Assembly (NCBI RefSeq): GCF_036227105.1
Contig: NZ_CP109434.1
Coordinates: 2,050,001 to 2,114,000, forward strand
DNA: 64,000 nucleotides
Reading direction: 5' to 3'
Source: Amycolatopsis sp. NBC_01488
Lineage (GTDB): Bacteria > Actinomycetota > Actinomycetes > Mycobacteriales > Pseudonocardiaceae
Below are positions 10,846 to 19,489 of the stretch, in pieces (the first letter of the stretch is position 1; every line of letters starts with the position of its first letter). A program made the translations under genes and the position numbers. The notes beneath the pieces were generated by a model. The model did no database searches, had not been told where the DNA came from, and saw only the letters and a program-made list of their open reading frames with translations.

Positions 10846-11330
10846 GCGTTCTTCTCCTCGCGGAGCTTGTGCCAGCGCTCGTACATGCCGTTCAGCTCTT
10901 CCAGCATGAACGACAGGAAGTCCCGCATCTCGGCGAGCCGCTTCCCGGACGGCGAGTCCTCGCCGAGGGCTTCGATGCCGTTCTCGGCCGCGTCGCGCCA
11001 CATGGTGATCATGCGGTCGCGCTTGAGGAACGTGGCGTACCAGAGGTCGTCGTAGAGGCGGTAGTGGTCGCGGCGCTCGCCGGGCTCGCGTTCCTTGGCG
11101 ACCAGGCCGATCTGTTCGAGGTAGCGGACCGCGCCCGAGACGGCCGCCGGGCTGACCGACAGCTGCGAGGCCAGGTCGGCGGCGGTCAGCCGGGCGTCGT
11201 CGGTGGTCATCAGCGCGGCGAACACCCGCGCGGGCATGCGCTGCATCCCGATCTGCGAGAGCACGAGCCCGAGGCTCTCGACGTACCGGCGGACGGCGTC
11301 TTCATCCCGCTTCGTGTCAGGCGTCGTCAT
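10842..11330 (-). CDS. GbsR/MarR-type transcriptional regulator
   Basis: A 162-residue winged-helix regulator of the GbsR/MarR type: LSVSPAAVSGAVRYLEQIGLVAKEREPGERRDHYRLYDD is the recognition helix and wing. The N-terminal FAALMTTDDARLTAADLA and the C-terminal helix are typical of PadR/MarR-like repressors placed beside drug exporters. The ATG at 11330 has GGAGG upstream. It is divergent from an ABC exporter operon, with a dyad between them, so it most likely represses that exporter. The ligand is not evident. Confidence 0.82.
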   Translation of the reverse strand: MTTPDTKRDEDAVRRYVESLGLVLSQIGMQRMPARVFAALMTTDDARLTAADLASQLSVSPAAVSGAVRYLEQIGLVAKEREPGERRDHYRLYDDLWYATFLKRDRMITMWRDAAENGIEALGEDSPSGKRLAEMRDFLSFMLEELNGMYERWHKLREEKNA

Positions 11331-11388
11331 CGGCCCATCCTCCCGTACCGCCCCCAGCAAGATCACTCAATCCAGACATTTTCTTAGC

Positions 11389-11404
11389 TTCACAACTTTG
11401 TGAA
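11389..11404. promoter_or_regulatory. Dyad in front of the ABC exporter operon
   Basis: TTCACA (11389-11394) and TGTGAA (11399-11404) are separated by ACTT. The dyad lies 20-35 bp before the ATPase start, inside the divergent region shared with the GbsR/MarR-type gene, which is where its operator would be expected. It does not have the spacing of a CRP site. Confidence 0.55.
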
Positions 11405-11424
11405 ACGAGTGTAGCTTCCGAACC

Positions 11425-12321
11425 ATGGAAAACGCCATCGCGATCTCCGGCCTGCACAAGTCTTTCGGCCGGACAAAGGCCCTCGACGGCCTCGATCTGC
11501 AGGTACCTACTGGGGAAGTACACGGTTTCCTCGGCCCGAACGGCGCCGGGAAGTCGACCACCGTCCGGGTACTGCTCGGCTTGCTCCACGCGGACTCGGG
11601 GGACGTCCGGCTGCTCGGCGGCGACCCCTGGAAGGACGCCGCGAGCCTGCACCGCCGCCTGGCCTACGTGCCCGGCGACGTCAACCTCTGGCCGAACCTC
11701 TCCGGCGGCGAGGTGATCGACCTGCTCGGCCGCCTGCGTGGCGGCCTCGACGAGAAGCGCCGGGCCGACCTCATCGAGCGGTTCGACCTGGACCCGAAGA
11801 AGAAGGGACGGACGTACTCGAAGGGCAACCGGCAGAAGGTCGCCATCGTCGCTGCGCTGGCGTCGCGGGTCGACCTGCTGATCCTCGACGAGCCGACGTC
11901 CGGCCTCGACCCGCTGATGGAGGCGACGTTCCAGTACGCCATCCAGGAGGAGCGCGAGCAGGGCCGGACCGTGCTGCTCTCCAGCCACATCCTCGCCGAG
12001 GTCGAGGCGCTGTGCGACAAGGTCAGCATCATTCGCAACGGCAAGACCGTCGAGTCCGGCACGCTGGCCGAGCTGCGCCACCTCACCCGGACGTCGATCA
12101 CCGCCGAGCTGGCCGGCCCGCCGAACGGGCTCACGAAGCTGGAGAACATCCACGACCTCAAGGTCGACGGCAACCGCGTCCGCTTCGACGTCGAGACGCG
12201 CTCGCTCGACGAAGCCCTGCGCCGACTCACCGAGGTCGGCGTCCGGAGTCTCGTCAGCCAGCCGCCGACGCTCGAAGAGCTGTTCCTGCGCCACTACACG
12301 ACCGAGGCGAGCGCCAAATGA
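11425..12321 (+). CDS. ABC exporter ATP-binding protein
   Basis: A 298-residue ABC ATPase of the drug-exporter (DrrA/CcmA-like) class. Walker A is GPNGAGKST, Walker B is [13 protein letters not shown], and the signature region is YSKGNRQK in place of LSGGQ, a variant seen in this exporter branch. The C-terminal extension (about 220-298) is the usual DrrA-type domain. There is no strong ribosome site; the start follows the divergent regulator region directly. It overlaps the permease start (ATGA at 12318), so the two subunits are made together. It powers export by the permease at 12318. Confidence 0.9.
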   Translation: MENAIAISGLHKSFGRTKALDGLDLQVPTGEVHGFLGPNGAGKSTTVRVLLGLLHADSGDVRLLGGDPWKDAASLHRRLAYVPGDVNLWPNLSGGEVIDLLGRLRGGLDEKRRADLIERFDLDPKKKGRTYSKGNRQKVAIVAALASRVDLLILDEPTSGLDPLMEATFQYAIQEEREQGRTVLLSSHILAEVEALCDKVSIIRNGKTVESGTLAELRHLTRTSITAELAGPPNGLTKLENIHDLKVDGNRVRFDVETRSLDEALRRLTEVGVRSLVSQPPTLEELFLRHYTTEASAK

Positions 12322-13955
12322 CCGCGACGCTCTCCCGCGCCGAAGCCGAGGTCGCGCCCGCTCACGAGCTGGCCGGCACCTGGCACCTCACCCGGCTCGC
12401 GCTGCGCCGCGACCGCGTGAACCTGCCGATCTGGATCGTGCTGCTGAGCGTCATCCCGGCCAGCACGGTCAAGACGTTCGCGCAGTTCTACCCGACCGCC
12501 GCCGACCGGCTGGCCCTGCAGGCCGGCGCGAACACCAATCCGTCCTACGCGCTGCTCTACGGGCCGCCGTTCGACCTGACCACCGCCGGCGGGTTCATCG
12601 CCTGGCGCATGTGCGGGTTCCTGGCGCTGCTGACCGGGCTGATGGTGGTCTTCACGGTCACCCGGCACACCCGCGCCGAGGAGGACACTGGCCGCGCGGA
12701 GCTGCTCGCGTCCGCGGTCGTCGGCCGGTACGCGGCGCTGACGTCGGCCGTCGCGGTGGCCGGCGGGGCGAGCGTGCTGATCGGGCTGATCCAGGCGGTC
12801 AGCATGATCGGCGCCGGCCTGCCCACGGCCGGTTCGCTCGCCTTCGGCGCGTCGGAAGCGTTGGCCGGACTGGTGTTCACGGCCGTGGCGGCGGTCGCCG
12901 TCCAGCTCGCCGAGTACTCGCGCACGGCCAACGGGATCGGCACCGCCGTGGTCGGCGCCGCGTTCCTGCTGCGGGGCGCCGGAGACTCCACTGTGGACGC
13001 TCGCTGGCTGTCCTGGCTGTCGCCGATCGGCTGGGTGCAGCAGATCCGCGCGTTCGCCGGGGAACGCTGGTGGGTGCTCCTGCTGCCGGTGGCCCTCGCA
13101 CTGGTCGTCGGCGCGGCCGGGTACTGGCTGCTGCCGCGGCGCGACGTCGGGGTCGGCATCCTGCCGCCGCGGCCGGGCCCGGCGCGGGCGGCGGCGAGCC
13201 TGCGGACGCCGTTCGCGCTCGCCTGGCGGCTGCACCGCGGCCCGCTGCTCGGCTGGACCATCGGCACCGCGGTCGTCGGCGCGGTGTTCGGCTCAATCGC
13301 CAGCGGCATCGGCGACCTGGTCGGGTCGAGCCCGCAGGCGCAGCAGATCTTCGAACGGCTCGGCGGCAGCCACGGGCTGACGCAGGCGTTCCTCGCCGCG
13401 ATGGCCGGCATGTTCGCGATGGTCGCGTCGCTCTACGGCATCCAGGCGGTGCTGCGGATGCGCGGCGAGGAGACCGCGATCCGGCTCGAGCCGGTGCTGG
13501 CCACCAGTGTCGGCAAGCTGCGCTGGGCGGCGGGGCACCTCGTGTTCGCGTTCTTCGGCACGGCGGTGCTGCTGCTGGCCGGCGGGGTGTTCATGGGCCT
13601 GGCCAACGGGTTGCGCACCGGCGACGTCGGCGGCTCGGTCGGCGACTCCCTCGCCGGGATGCTGGTCCAGCTGCCCGCGGCCTGGGTCGTGGTCGCGCTG
13701 GCGGTGACGATCTTCGGGCTGCTGCCGGGCTTCTCGGCCGCGGCCTGGGCGGTCGGCTCGCTGGCGCTGCTGCTCAGCCTGTTCGGCCCGGTCGTCGACC
13801 TGCCGCAGGCGGTGCTGGACGTCTCGCCCTTCCAGCACCCGCCGAAGATTCCCGGCCAAGCGCTCGTCGCGACCCCGCTCGTCTGGCTCACGGCGGTCGC
13901 GGTCGTCGCCCTGGTCGCCGGCCTGGTGGGCTGGCGGCGCCGGGACGTCGGCTAG
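12318..13955 (+). CDS. ABC exporter permease (ABC-2 type, fused double unit)
   Basis: A 545-residue membrane protein with about twelve hydrophobic segments in two similar halves (about 40-250 and 300-540). This is the fused permease architecture of tetronasin/polyketide resistance exporters. Each half begins with a cytoplasmic [10 protein letters not shown] or [10 protein letters not shown] elbow before its first helix. Together with the ATPase it should form an exporter for a hydrophobic toxin or antibiotic. Its TAG stop shares CTAG with the stop of the convergent lipoprotein gene. Confidence 0.85.
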   Translation: MTATLSRAEAEVAPAHELAGTWHLTRLALRRDRVNLPIWIVLLSVIPASTVKTFAQFYPTAADRLALQAGANTNPSYALLYGPPFDLTTAGGFIAWRMCGFLALLTGLMVVFTVTRHTRAEEDTGRAELLASAVVGRYAALTSAVAVAGGASVLIGLIQAVSMIGAGLPTAGSLAFGASEALAGLVFTAVAAVAVQLAEYSRTANGIGTAVVGAAFLLRGAGDSTVDARWLSWLSPIGWVQQIRAFAGERWWVLLLPVALALVVGAAGYWLLPRRDVGVGILPPRPGPARAAASLRTPFALAWRLHRGPLLGWTIGTAVVGAVFGSIASGIGDLVGSSPQAQQIFERLGGSHGLTQAFLAAMAGMFAMVASLYGIQAVLRMRGEETAIRLEPVLATSVGKLRWAAGHLVFAFFGTAVLLLAGGVFMGLANGLRTGDVGGSVGDSLAGMLVQLPAAWVVVALAVTIFGLLPGFSAAAWAVGSLALLLSLFGPVVDLPQAVLDVSPFQHPPKIPGQALVATPLVWLTAVAVVALVAGLVGWRRRDVG

Positions 13956-14419
13956 CGCGGCTTGATCTCCCGGTCGGCTCCCGCCACGAGCTGAGCCTGC
14001 GGCCCCGCCTTCCCACAGGCGGGGCCGCCCGGTTCGCTGAAGGTGGGCGTGACGACCGCGGTGTGCGGCTTGCCGTCGTCGAAGCGGACGGTGACCCGGA
14101 TCGGCACGGCCTGCAGGCCCGGGAGGTCGGCGAAGCCCCGCAGGCCACCGGTCGGGACCATCGAGGCACCGCAGGTGCCGGCCGCGCAGGACGTGGCGCC
14201 CGCGGCCGTCTCGGGCATGAGGCCGACCGGGCGGGTGACGCACTGGTCGCCCCAGCACGCCTCGAGCGTCGCGCGGGTGATGCCCGCGGGGTCCGGGACG
14301 GTCAGGCCGATGCCGACGGCGGTGCCGATCGCCGGGCACGCGACCTCCGACCCGGAGCCGGCCTGGCCGCACCCGGCGGCGAGGACCAGGAGAGCCGCGG
14401 TCCACGGGATCCTTCGCAT
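13952..14419 (-). CDS. Putative lipoprotein of unknown function
   Basis: A 155-residue secreted protein. Its start is MRRIPWTAALLVLAAGC, a lipobox LAAGC with the lipidated Cys at residue 17. The mature part has four to six Cys (CPAIG, EACWGDQC, ATSCAAGTCG, GPACGK) that are likely disulfide-bonded, plus a beta-rich segment (IRVTVRFDDGKPHTAVVTPTF). I do not recognise the family. The next gene upstream on the same strand, at 14459, also encodes an envelope protein, 39 bp away. Confidence 0.7.
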   Translation of the reverse strand: MRRIPWTAALLVLAAGCGQAGSGSEVACPAIGTAVGIGLTVPDPAGITRATLEACWGDQCVTRPVGLMPETAAGATSCAAGTCGASMVPTGGLRGFADLPGLQAVPIRVTVRFDDGKPHTAVVTPTFSEPGGPACGKAGPQAQLVAGADREIKPR

Positions 14420-14458
14420 GCCGTCCAGACGGAACCTTTCGCGTCCGGGTTGCACGGG

Positions 14459-14791
14459 TCAGTCGCGCCAGCTGCTGGTCAACGGCAGGGCGGGGGACGT
14501 CGAGGTCGGCGTGGCGGAGGTCGGTGACGGCGTGGGGGACACGGTGACCTCGACGAGGCTCGTGGTCGTGGTCGGCGGCGACGTCTCGACCGACGTGACG
14601 GTGGACGGCGGCACCGACGCGGTCACGGTGACCGGCAGGGCGGGAACGGTGCTGGTCGGCGGGGCGACGACGTCGGCGGGCTTCGGGGCAGCGGGGCGGC
14701 CCGCGACGAGCAGCGCGGCCACCAGCAACCCGGTGGCGAAACCCGCCAACCCGGTCACCGCGGCGGAGCCCCAGCTAGGTCGGCCGTGCAT
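14459..14791 (-). CDS. Ser/Thr/Pro-rich single-pass membrane protein
   Basis: A 110-residue protein with a short cytoplasmic start (MHGRPSWGS), one transmembrane helix at about residues 10-31 (VTGLAGFATGLLVAALLVAG), then an extracytoplasmic tail that is almost only Pro, Thr, Ser and Val. Such tails are unstructured, often O-mannosylated in actinomycetes, and act as cell-wall spacers. The ATG is chosen because GAGGGGG lies upstream. No enzymatic domain is visible. It is probably co-expressed with the downstream lipoprotein gene. Confidence 0.6.
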   Translation of the reverse strand: MHGRPSWGSAAVTGLAGFATGLLVAALLVAGRPAAPKPADVVAPPTSTVPALPVTVTASVPPSTVTSVETSPPTTTTSLVEVTVSPTPSPTSATPTSTSPALPLTSSWRD

Positions 14792-14870
14792 CCGGCACCC
14801 CCTCGCCACGCGCAGCGCAGGTACGAGGACTAACTCGCGTTGATCTTAACTCTTGTTACAGACGGTGCAC

Positions 14871-14891
14871 CTTGAGTCGACTTGACTCAAG
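14871..14891. promoter_or_regulatory. 8-bp dyad before the MFS exporter gene
   Basis: CTTGAGTC (14871-14878) and GACTCAAG (14884-14891) flank 5 bp, 28-48 bp before the MFS start codon. A -35-like TTGACT lies inside the right half. A repressor bound here would cover the promoter. The sequence differs from the dyad in front of the nearby tetR gene, so a different regulator may act. Confidence 0.5.
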
Positions 14892-14918
14892 TTTGTTGAG
14901 CGTGCCACGTTGGGATTC

Positions 14919-16142
14919 ATGGGGGTACTGGAGAACCGCGACTTCCGCCGCCTGTGGCTGGCCGATCTCGCGAGCCAGCTCGGGAGCCGCATCGACGTGC
15001 TGGCGGTGCCGCTGCTCGCGGCCACCGCCCTCGGCGCGTCCGTCTTCGAGGTCTCGCTGCTGCGCACCGCGGAGACCCTCCCCTACCTGGTGCTGGGCCT
15101 GCAGGTCGGCGCGTGGTGCGACCGGATGCGCCACCGCCCGGTGCTGATCGCCGCCGACCTCGGGCGCGCGGCGCTCATCGGGTCGATCCCGGTCGCCGCG
15201 CTGTTCGGCGTGCTCGGGCTGGCGCAGCTGCTGCTCGTCGTCCTCGGCGTCGGGCTCCTGGGCGTGTTCTTCGACATCGCCCACCAGACGTACCTGCCCC
15301 GGCTGGTCACGCGGGAACAGCTGCCGGAAGCGAACGCGCGGCTGCAGACGAACCTCTCGATGGCCGCGGTCGCGGGGCCGGGCTTGGCCGGCCTGGTCAT
15401 CCAGGCGCTCGGCAACGCGGTGGCGCTCGCCGTCGACGCCGTCAGCTACCTGTTCTCGGCCCTCTGGCTGCGCCGGATCGAGACTCCGGACGTGCGTCCG
15501 TCGCCCGGACCACGACGGCTGCTGCGCGAGATCGGCGACGGACTCCGCGTCGTCCGCGACAACCGGATCCTGCTCGCGATCAGTGTCCACGGCGCGGTGT
15601 CGAGCTTCTTCCAGTCGGTCCACCTGGCAATCGTCATCGTCTTCCTGGCTCGCGACGTCGGGCTTTCGCCGTGGGCGATCGGGCTGCTCGGGACCGCGTC
15701 GCTGACCGGCGCCCTCACCGCCGGGCTGACCGCGCGGCGCCTCGGCCGATGGATCGGCGAGGCGCGGGCGCTGTGGGGCGCGGGCGTGCTCTTCGACCTC
15801 GCGTACCAGCTGTACCCCTTCACCGGCCGCGGCTGGGCGCTCGCCTGCTACGTCGTCGCCGGGTTCTTCGCGACCTACGGCGTCATCGTGCTGAACGTCT
15901 TCGGCATGAGCTTCCAGCAGGCCGTCGCGCCGCCGGAGCTGCTGGGCCGGGTCAACTCGATCACGCACACGCTGGTCCTCGGCGTCGTCCCGCTCGGCAG
16001 CCTCCTCGGCGGCGTCCTGGCCGGTGCGTTCGGGATGCGGCCGACGCTGCAGATCGCGGCGGCCGGGGTCCTGGCGTCGGCGGCGGTCCTGGCGTGGTCG
16101 CCGCTGCGGAAGCTACGCGACCTGACCCCGGTCGGCGCGTAG
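14919..16142 (+). CDS. MFS efflux transporter
   Basis: A 407-residue major facilitator with twelve predicted helices, of the enterobactin-exporter-like/MFS_3 class. The first cytoplasmic loop carries GAWCDRMRHRPVLIAADLGR, a motif-A variant, and LLGVFFDIAHQTYLPRLV follows. The ATG at 14919 is preferred to an upstream TTG because the usual N terminus (LENRDFRRLWLADL) begins right there. Convergent with a TetR gene (30-bp overlap). Likely a proton-driven exporter of a small molecule; the substrate is unknown. Confidence 0.87.
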   Translation: MGVLENRDFRRLWLADLASQLGSRIDVLAVPLLAATALGASVFEVSLLRTAETLPYLVLGLQVGAWCDRMRHRPVLIAADLGRAALIGSIPVAALFGVLGLAQLLLVVLGVGLLGVFFDIAHQTYLPRLVTREQLPEANARLQTNLSMAAVAGPGLAGLVIQALGNAVALAVDAVSYLFSALWLRRIETPDVRPSPGPRRLLREIGDGLRVVRDNRILLAISVHGAVSSFFQSVHLAIVIVFLARDVGLSPWAIGLLGTASLTGALTAGLTARRLGRWIGEARALWGAGVLFDLAYQLYPFTGRGWALACYVVAGFFATYGVIVLNVFGMSFQQAVAPPELLGRVNSITHTLVLGVVPLGSLLGGVLAGAFGMRPTLQIAAAGVLASAAVLAWSPLRKLRDLTPVGA

Positions 16143-16667
16143 CCCGTCGACGACGATGCGGACCAGGTGGCGGCTGCCCGGCGAGTACCGCTCGACGGCG
16201 AGGCACCCGACGATGAGCGCGCGCAGGTCGTCGCCGTCGATGTCGGTCCGCACGGCGCCGGCTGCCTGGGCCCGCTGGAGAAGGACGCCGAGCGCGGCAC
16301 GGAAGTCGTCACCCGCGCCGGCCTTGAACGCGTGCCCGCTTGACTCGGCGAGGGCGTCGCAGATGGCGCGGTTGAGCGACGCCTGCTTGATCACGCGGAC
16401 GAAGTAGTCGAGGAAGACTTCGCCGGGGTCGTCGGCGGCCGCGAGCCCGCGGGCCTCCTCAGCGAACTGCTCGATGCGCTCGAGGACGACGGCCTGGAAG
16501 AGCGCCTCCTTGCTGGGGAAATGCCGGTAGACGGTGCCGGCGCCGACCCCGGCCAGCCGCGCGATGTCGTCGAGCGGCACGGCGAGCCCATCGGCGGCGA
16601 ACGCCTCTTCGGCGGCAGCCAGGACCTTCGCCCGGTTGCGCCGCGCGTCCGCGCGCATCTTCTCCAT
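16113..16667 (-). CDS. TetR-family transcriptional regulator
   Basis: A 184-residue TetR protein with HTH at about residues 8-55 (RNRAKVLAAAEEAFAADG ... GVGAGTVYRHFPSKEALF) and a C-terminal domain of the SbtR-like type (VIKQASLNRAICDALAESSG). The ATG has GAGGAGA upstream. It is divergent from the SnoaL-like gene, with a dyad between, and convergent with the MFS gene, overlapping it by 30 bp. The SnoaL-like gene is the more likely direct target. Confidence 0.88.
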   Translation of the reverse strand: MEKMRADARRNRAKVLAAAEEAFAADGLAVPLDDIARLAGVGAGTVYRHFPSKEALFQAVVLERIEQFAEEARGLAAADDPGEVFLDYFVRVIKQASLNRAICDALAESSGHAFKAGAGDDFRAALGVLLQRAQAAGAVRTDIDGDDLRALIVGCLAVERYSPGSRHLVRIVVDGLRADRGQVA

Positions 16668-16686
16668 GTGTTCTCCTCGTTGACAA

Positions 16687-16704
16687 ACGGAGCACACGCT
16701 CCGT
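16687..16704. promoter_or_regulatory. Probable TetR operator
   Basis: ACGGAGC (16687-16693) and GCTCCGT (16698-16704) are exact inverted copies around ACAC, 20 bp from the tetR start and 59 bp from the SnoaL-like gene. This is the size and placement usual for a TetR-dimer site in a divergent promoter. Confidence 0.7.
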
Positions 16705-16762
16705 ATCGTCGTAAGCGGGTGCACCGTTCCGATTCAACGTCCAGTCTTCCAGGAGAATTCCG

Positions 16763-17227
16763 ATGCCGGAGGGTCCGTCCATGCCACACAACCATCGCGC
16801 CGGTACGGCCGAGTCGCCTCGCGCCGTCTTCGACCGCTTCCTCGCCGCCTCGGTCGAGAACCGCTGGGACGACCTCGCCGACTGCTACGCCGAGGACGTC
16901 ACCCTCGAAATGCCGTTCACGCTGCCCGGCGTGCCGCGGCTGACCCACGGCCGTGAAGAGCTGCGCCGCCGGTTCCGCCGCGCGGGTGCGGCCCGCCGCG
17001 TGACGAAGGCCGACAACGTCGTGGTCCACGAAACGGCCGATCCGGCGGTGCTCGTCGCCGAGTTCGACCTCCACCAGGACATGGCCGGCGAGAGCTTCGT
17101 GGCTTCGTACGTGATGGTGCTGACGATCAAGGACGGCCTGATCACGCACACCCGCGACTACACCGACACCGCCGCGGTGGCGGAGCGGGTCAAGGCGTGG
17201 TCGCCTGCTGAGTCGCCGGCGGGATGA
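16763..17227 (+). CDS. SnoaL/NTF2-like protein
   Basis: A 154-residue protein of the NTF2-like cone fold. Helix 1 is SPRAVFDRFLAASVENRWDDLADCYAEDVTLEMP, and the sheet ends with YVMVLTIKDGLITHTRDYTDT, a SnoaL-like ketosteroid-isomerase-type signature. Members are isomerases, cyclases or ligand-binding proteins; the Asp in RDYTD may be catalytic but this cannot be assigned. AGGAGA precedes the ATG. Divergent from tetR and probably repressed by it. Its 3' end overlaps the convergent DUF457 gene by 38 bp. Confidence 0.75.
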   Translation: MPEGPSMPHNHRAGTAESPRAVFDRFLAASVENRWDDLADCYAEDVTLEMPFTLPGVPRLTHGREELRRRFRRAGAARRVTKADNVVVHETADPAVLVAEFDLHQDMAGESFVASYVMVLTIKDGLITHTRDYTDTAAVAERVKAWSPAESPAG

Positions 17228-17981
17228 ACAAGCGCTCGAACGTGCTCACCGAGTAGGTCCACACCCCCGGCACCAGCAGGACCGCGAGCACCGCGAACAC
17301 CGGGAAGATCAGCCGCTTCTCGACCTTCTTGCCCGTGCGGAAGCGCAGCGCCCGGGGCGGCCGGATCTCGTACCAGGTCTCGCCGGCGATGGGAACCGGG
17401 AACAGGAAAGGACATCCGGCTTCGGTCAGGGCGTCGCCGAGGCAGTGGGTCAGGCAGCCCGCCGCCACCGCGACGCCCAGCCAGCCCGTGATCGATGCCA
17501 GCTCGCCCGCCCGGTCGGGCGGCGCCGTGAAGAACCACCAGGCCACCGCGGCGCCGCTCACCGGCAGCAGCCAGTCGCCCAGTGCGCCTTGGGCCAGCAT
17601 CAACCCGAAGATCACCACGCCGACGACCGCCCACGGGCCGCCGGCTTCCGTCCCCCACGACGTCAACGCGCCGAGGCCGGCCGCGAACAGCACCGTGTGG
17701 GACAGGTGACGGTGCTGGCCCGTCACCTTCTCGTCGCGAGGTCCCTTGGTCAGCGCGTAGAACGCCGCCGACACGCGGCGCAGCAGCCACGACAGCGCAC
17801 CCGTCAGCCAGCCGAGCAGCCGGGACGCGCTCGCGCCGGGGTGGTCCAGGTCGGGCAACAGGGCGAACCCCGCCGTCGTGGCGGCGAAGACCACCGCCTG
17901 GTGCACCGACCCCGCCCCGACCGCGGGCGCCAGGGCCAGGCCCGCGCACCAGCCGCTCAGGGCATGCGTCCGCCCCATCAT
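17190..17981 (-). CDS. DUF457 (YdjM-type) membrane-bound metal-dependent hydrolase
   Basis: A 263-residue integral membrane protein of the YdjM/DUF457 family. It starts with MMGRTHALSGWCAG (the THxxxG motif), has PDLDHPGASAS (metal-binding Asp/His) and GQHRHLSHTVL in the following loop, then about six membrane helices. The family is predicted to be metal-dependent hydrolases of the inner membrane; the substrate is unknown. The last residues form a hydrophilic tail that reads back over the SnoaL-like gene. Confidence 0.8.
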   Translation of the reverse strand: MMGRTHALSGWCAGLALAPAVGAGSVHQAVVFAATTAGFALLPDLDHPGASASRLLGWLTGALSWLLRRVSAAFYALTKGPRDEKVTGQHRHLSHTVLFAAGLGALTSWGTEAGGPWAVVGVVIFGLMLAQGALGDWLLPVSGAAVAWWFFTAPPDRAGELASITGWLGVAVAAGCLTHCLGDALTEAGCPFLFPVPIAGETWYEIRPPRALRFRTGKKVEKRLIFPVFAVLAVLLVPGVWTYSVSTFERLFIPPATQQATTP

Positions 17982-18039
17982 CGTGCCGCCCCCAGGATCC
18001 GCGAACCGGAAAACCAGTCCGCAGGAACCTAGCGGGCGG

Positions 18040-18393
18040 TCAGGCTTGGGGGTCCTCCGACACGCTCAGGTGTTCGGCCACGCCGGTGAGCTCGATCACG
18101 CGGCTCACGGCGGGACTCGGGACGACCTCGAGCTCGACGTCCTGCTCGCCCGCCTGGCGTTGTGCGCGGAGCACCACGTTCAGCGCGGAGGAATCGAAGA
18201 AGGTCACCCCGGTCAGATCGGCCACGACCCGCTGCGCGCGCTTGTCCGCGATCAGCCCCGCCAGGGCCTCCTGCAGCTGCGGGCTGGTGAGCAGATCGAG
18301 CTCGCCGGTGACCACCACCCGGGGCTCCGTCGCGTCGGTGTCCAGCGTGATGCCGAACCCGGGCGGGGTGGCGTTCTGGTCGGCTGCGGGCAT
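18040..18393 (-). CDS. STAS-domain anti-sigma-factor antagonist
   Basis: A 117-residue STAS protein of the RsbV/SpoIIAA type. The phospho-acceptor motif is TFFDSSALN (conserved Ser after Asp), preceded by RVVADLTGV and followed by VVLRAQRQ. In this family, unphosphorylated antagonist binds the RsbW-type kinase and frees the sigma factor. The gene cluster beginning 500 bp away encodes two RsbW-like ATPases and a SigF-type factor, which are the obvious partners. The ATG at 18393 has GAGGAG upstream. Confidence 0.87.
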   Translation of the reverse strand: MPAADQNATPPGFGITLDTDATEPRVVVTGELDLLTSPQLQEALAGLIADKRAQRVVADLTGVTFFDSSALNVVLRAQRQAGEQDVELEVVPSPAVSRVIELTGVAEHLSVSEDPQA

Positions 18394-18599
18394 GCAGTTT
18401 CTCCTCGTCAGGCGCTGCTCCTGCGCCGGGTACGCGCCTGGTGTCTCAAGCGGCAACCGTGTCACCGTGCCTTTCCAGAAGCTCGCGGCGGCACGGTCAA
18501 GGCAACTCCGGGGCCAACCCTAACCCAGGAAGCGACCGAGCCCGCCACGGCCGCCGTCCTTTCGCGCTGACTGCTCACGTGTGCTCGAATCCTGCCTGG

Positions 18600-18908
18600 T
18601 CAGTGCGCGCTCAGCGCCTTGCGCGCCGCCCTGCGCTGGCGCAGGAACAGCTGCCGCCGCTCGATCTCCCCGAGCCCACCCCAGATGCCGTAGGGCTCCT
18701 GTACGGTCATCGCGTGCGTGCGGCACTGGGCCAGGACCGGGCAGGTCTGGCAGATGGCCTTGGCGCGCGACTCGCGCCGCTCCCGCGCCGAACCCCGCTC
18801 GTTGTCCGTGTGGAAGAAAAGGCTGCTGTCCGCGCCCCGGCACGAACCGCGCAGCTGCCATTCCCACTCTTCCGCAACCACGTTGGGCAGCCGGCTGACG
18901 TCAGCCAT
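18600..18908 (-). CDS. WhiB-family iron-sulfur regulator (WhiB3/WhiD-like)
   Basis: A 102-residue WhiB-like protein with the four 4Fe-4S cysteines in RGSCRGADSSLFF and AICQTCPVLAQC, and the G(I/V)WGG turn in EPYGIWGGLGE followed by a basic tail (RQRRAARKAL). The N terminus MADVSRLPN and the DSSLFFH and EPYG signatures match the WhiB3/WhiD subfamily, linked to sporulation and redox control and to binding of the primary sigma factor. It is divergent from the anti-sigma/SigF operon, with 164 bp between. Confidence 0.9.
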   Translation of the reverse strand: MADVSRLPNVVAEEWEWQLRGSCRGADSSLFFHTDNERGSARERRESRAKAICQTCPVLAQCRTHAMTVQEPYGIWGGLGEIERRQLFLRQRRAARKALSAH

Positions 18909-18979
18909 GTCGTCCCTGCCTTTCCCAGGATCAGCATGTCGACCGCTACATGCCCGCCGGTGGAGCGGATCAAACGCGG

Positions 18980-19005
18980 GTTTGGTTTGCTCACCCCACG
19001 GGCAT
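18980..19005 (+). promoter_or_regulatory. Candidate SigB/SigF-type promoter before the anti-sigma gene
   Basis: GTTT (18980-18983), then 16 bp, then GGGCAT (19000-19005) resembles the actinobacterial SigF/SigB consensus GTTT-N15/16-GGGTAT, with one mismatch in the -10. It points at the rsbW-sigma operon about 68 bp downstream, which would give positive autoregulation. Inference from motif only. Confidence 0.4.
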
Positions 19006-19072
19006 CTCGCGACCGGGCGTGAAGAGGACACCGCCGACCCCTGGAGCGCGAGTGCGGAGAAAGGAACAAAAC

Positions 19073-19489
19073 GTGGAGGACAACGCCCCGCTCGTCCCGG
19101 AAGGCGCGCAGGTCATCGAGGTGCGGACGGCCGCGATCCCGCACGTCGTGCCGACGCTGCGCACCATCGTGGCGGACATCGCCATGCGCCAGGACTTCGA
19201 CCTCGACGCCGTCGAGGACCTCCGGATGGCGGTGGACGAAGCGTGCTCGCTGCTGCTGCCCGCCAGCTCGGACGGCCGTCTCACCTGCGTCTTCTCGTGG
19301 AGCGGGGCGCGCATCGAGGTCTCCGTGTCGGTGCTTTCGGACACCCCCGACCACGAGGACGACTCCGGCCTCTCGTGGCAGCTGCTGACCGCGCTCGCGA
19401 CGTCGGCCGAGCGCACCGTGACCCCCGAGAACGGCCGCTTCCTGTCCCGGGTCGACCTCGTCCGGGAGAGCCAGGCGGCGGACTCGTGA
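19073..19489 (+). CDS. RsbW-like anti-sigma factor (ATP-binding)
   Basis: A 138-residue GHKL-fold protein with the N-box-like segment EDLRMAVDEACSLLL, but a weak second ATP motif (SDTPDHEDDSGLSWQLL), much as in the UsfX/RsbW partner of mycobacterial SigF. The GTG at 19073 is chosen for the AAAGGAAC upstream. It overlaps the sigma start (GTGA at 19486), the classical rsbW-sigF arrangement, so it should hold that sigma factor inactive until titrated by a STAS antagonist such as 18040-18393. Confidence 0.82.
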   Translation: MEDNAPLVPEGAQVIEVRTAAIPHVVPTLRTIVADIAMRQDFDLDAVEDLRMAVDEACSLLLPASSDGRLTCVFSWSGARIEVSVSVLSDTPDHEDDSGLSWQLLTALATSAERTVTPENGRFLSRVDLVRESQAADS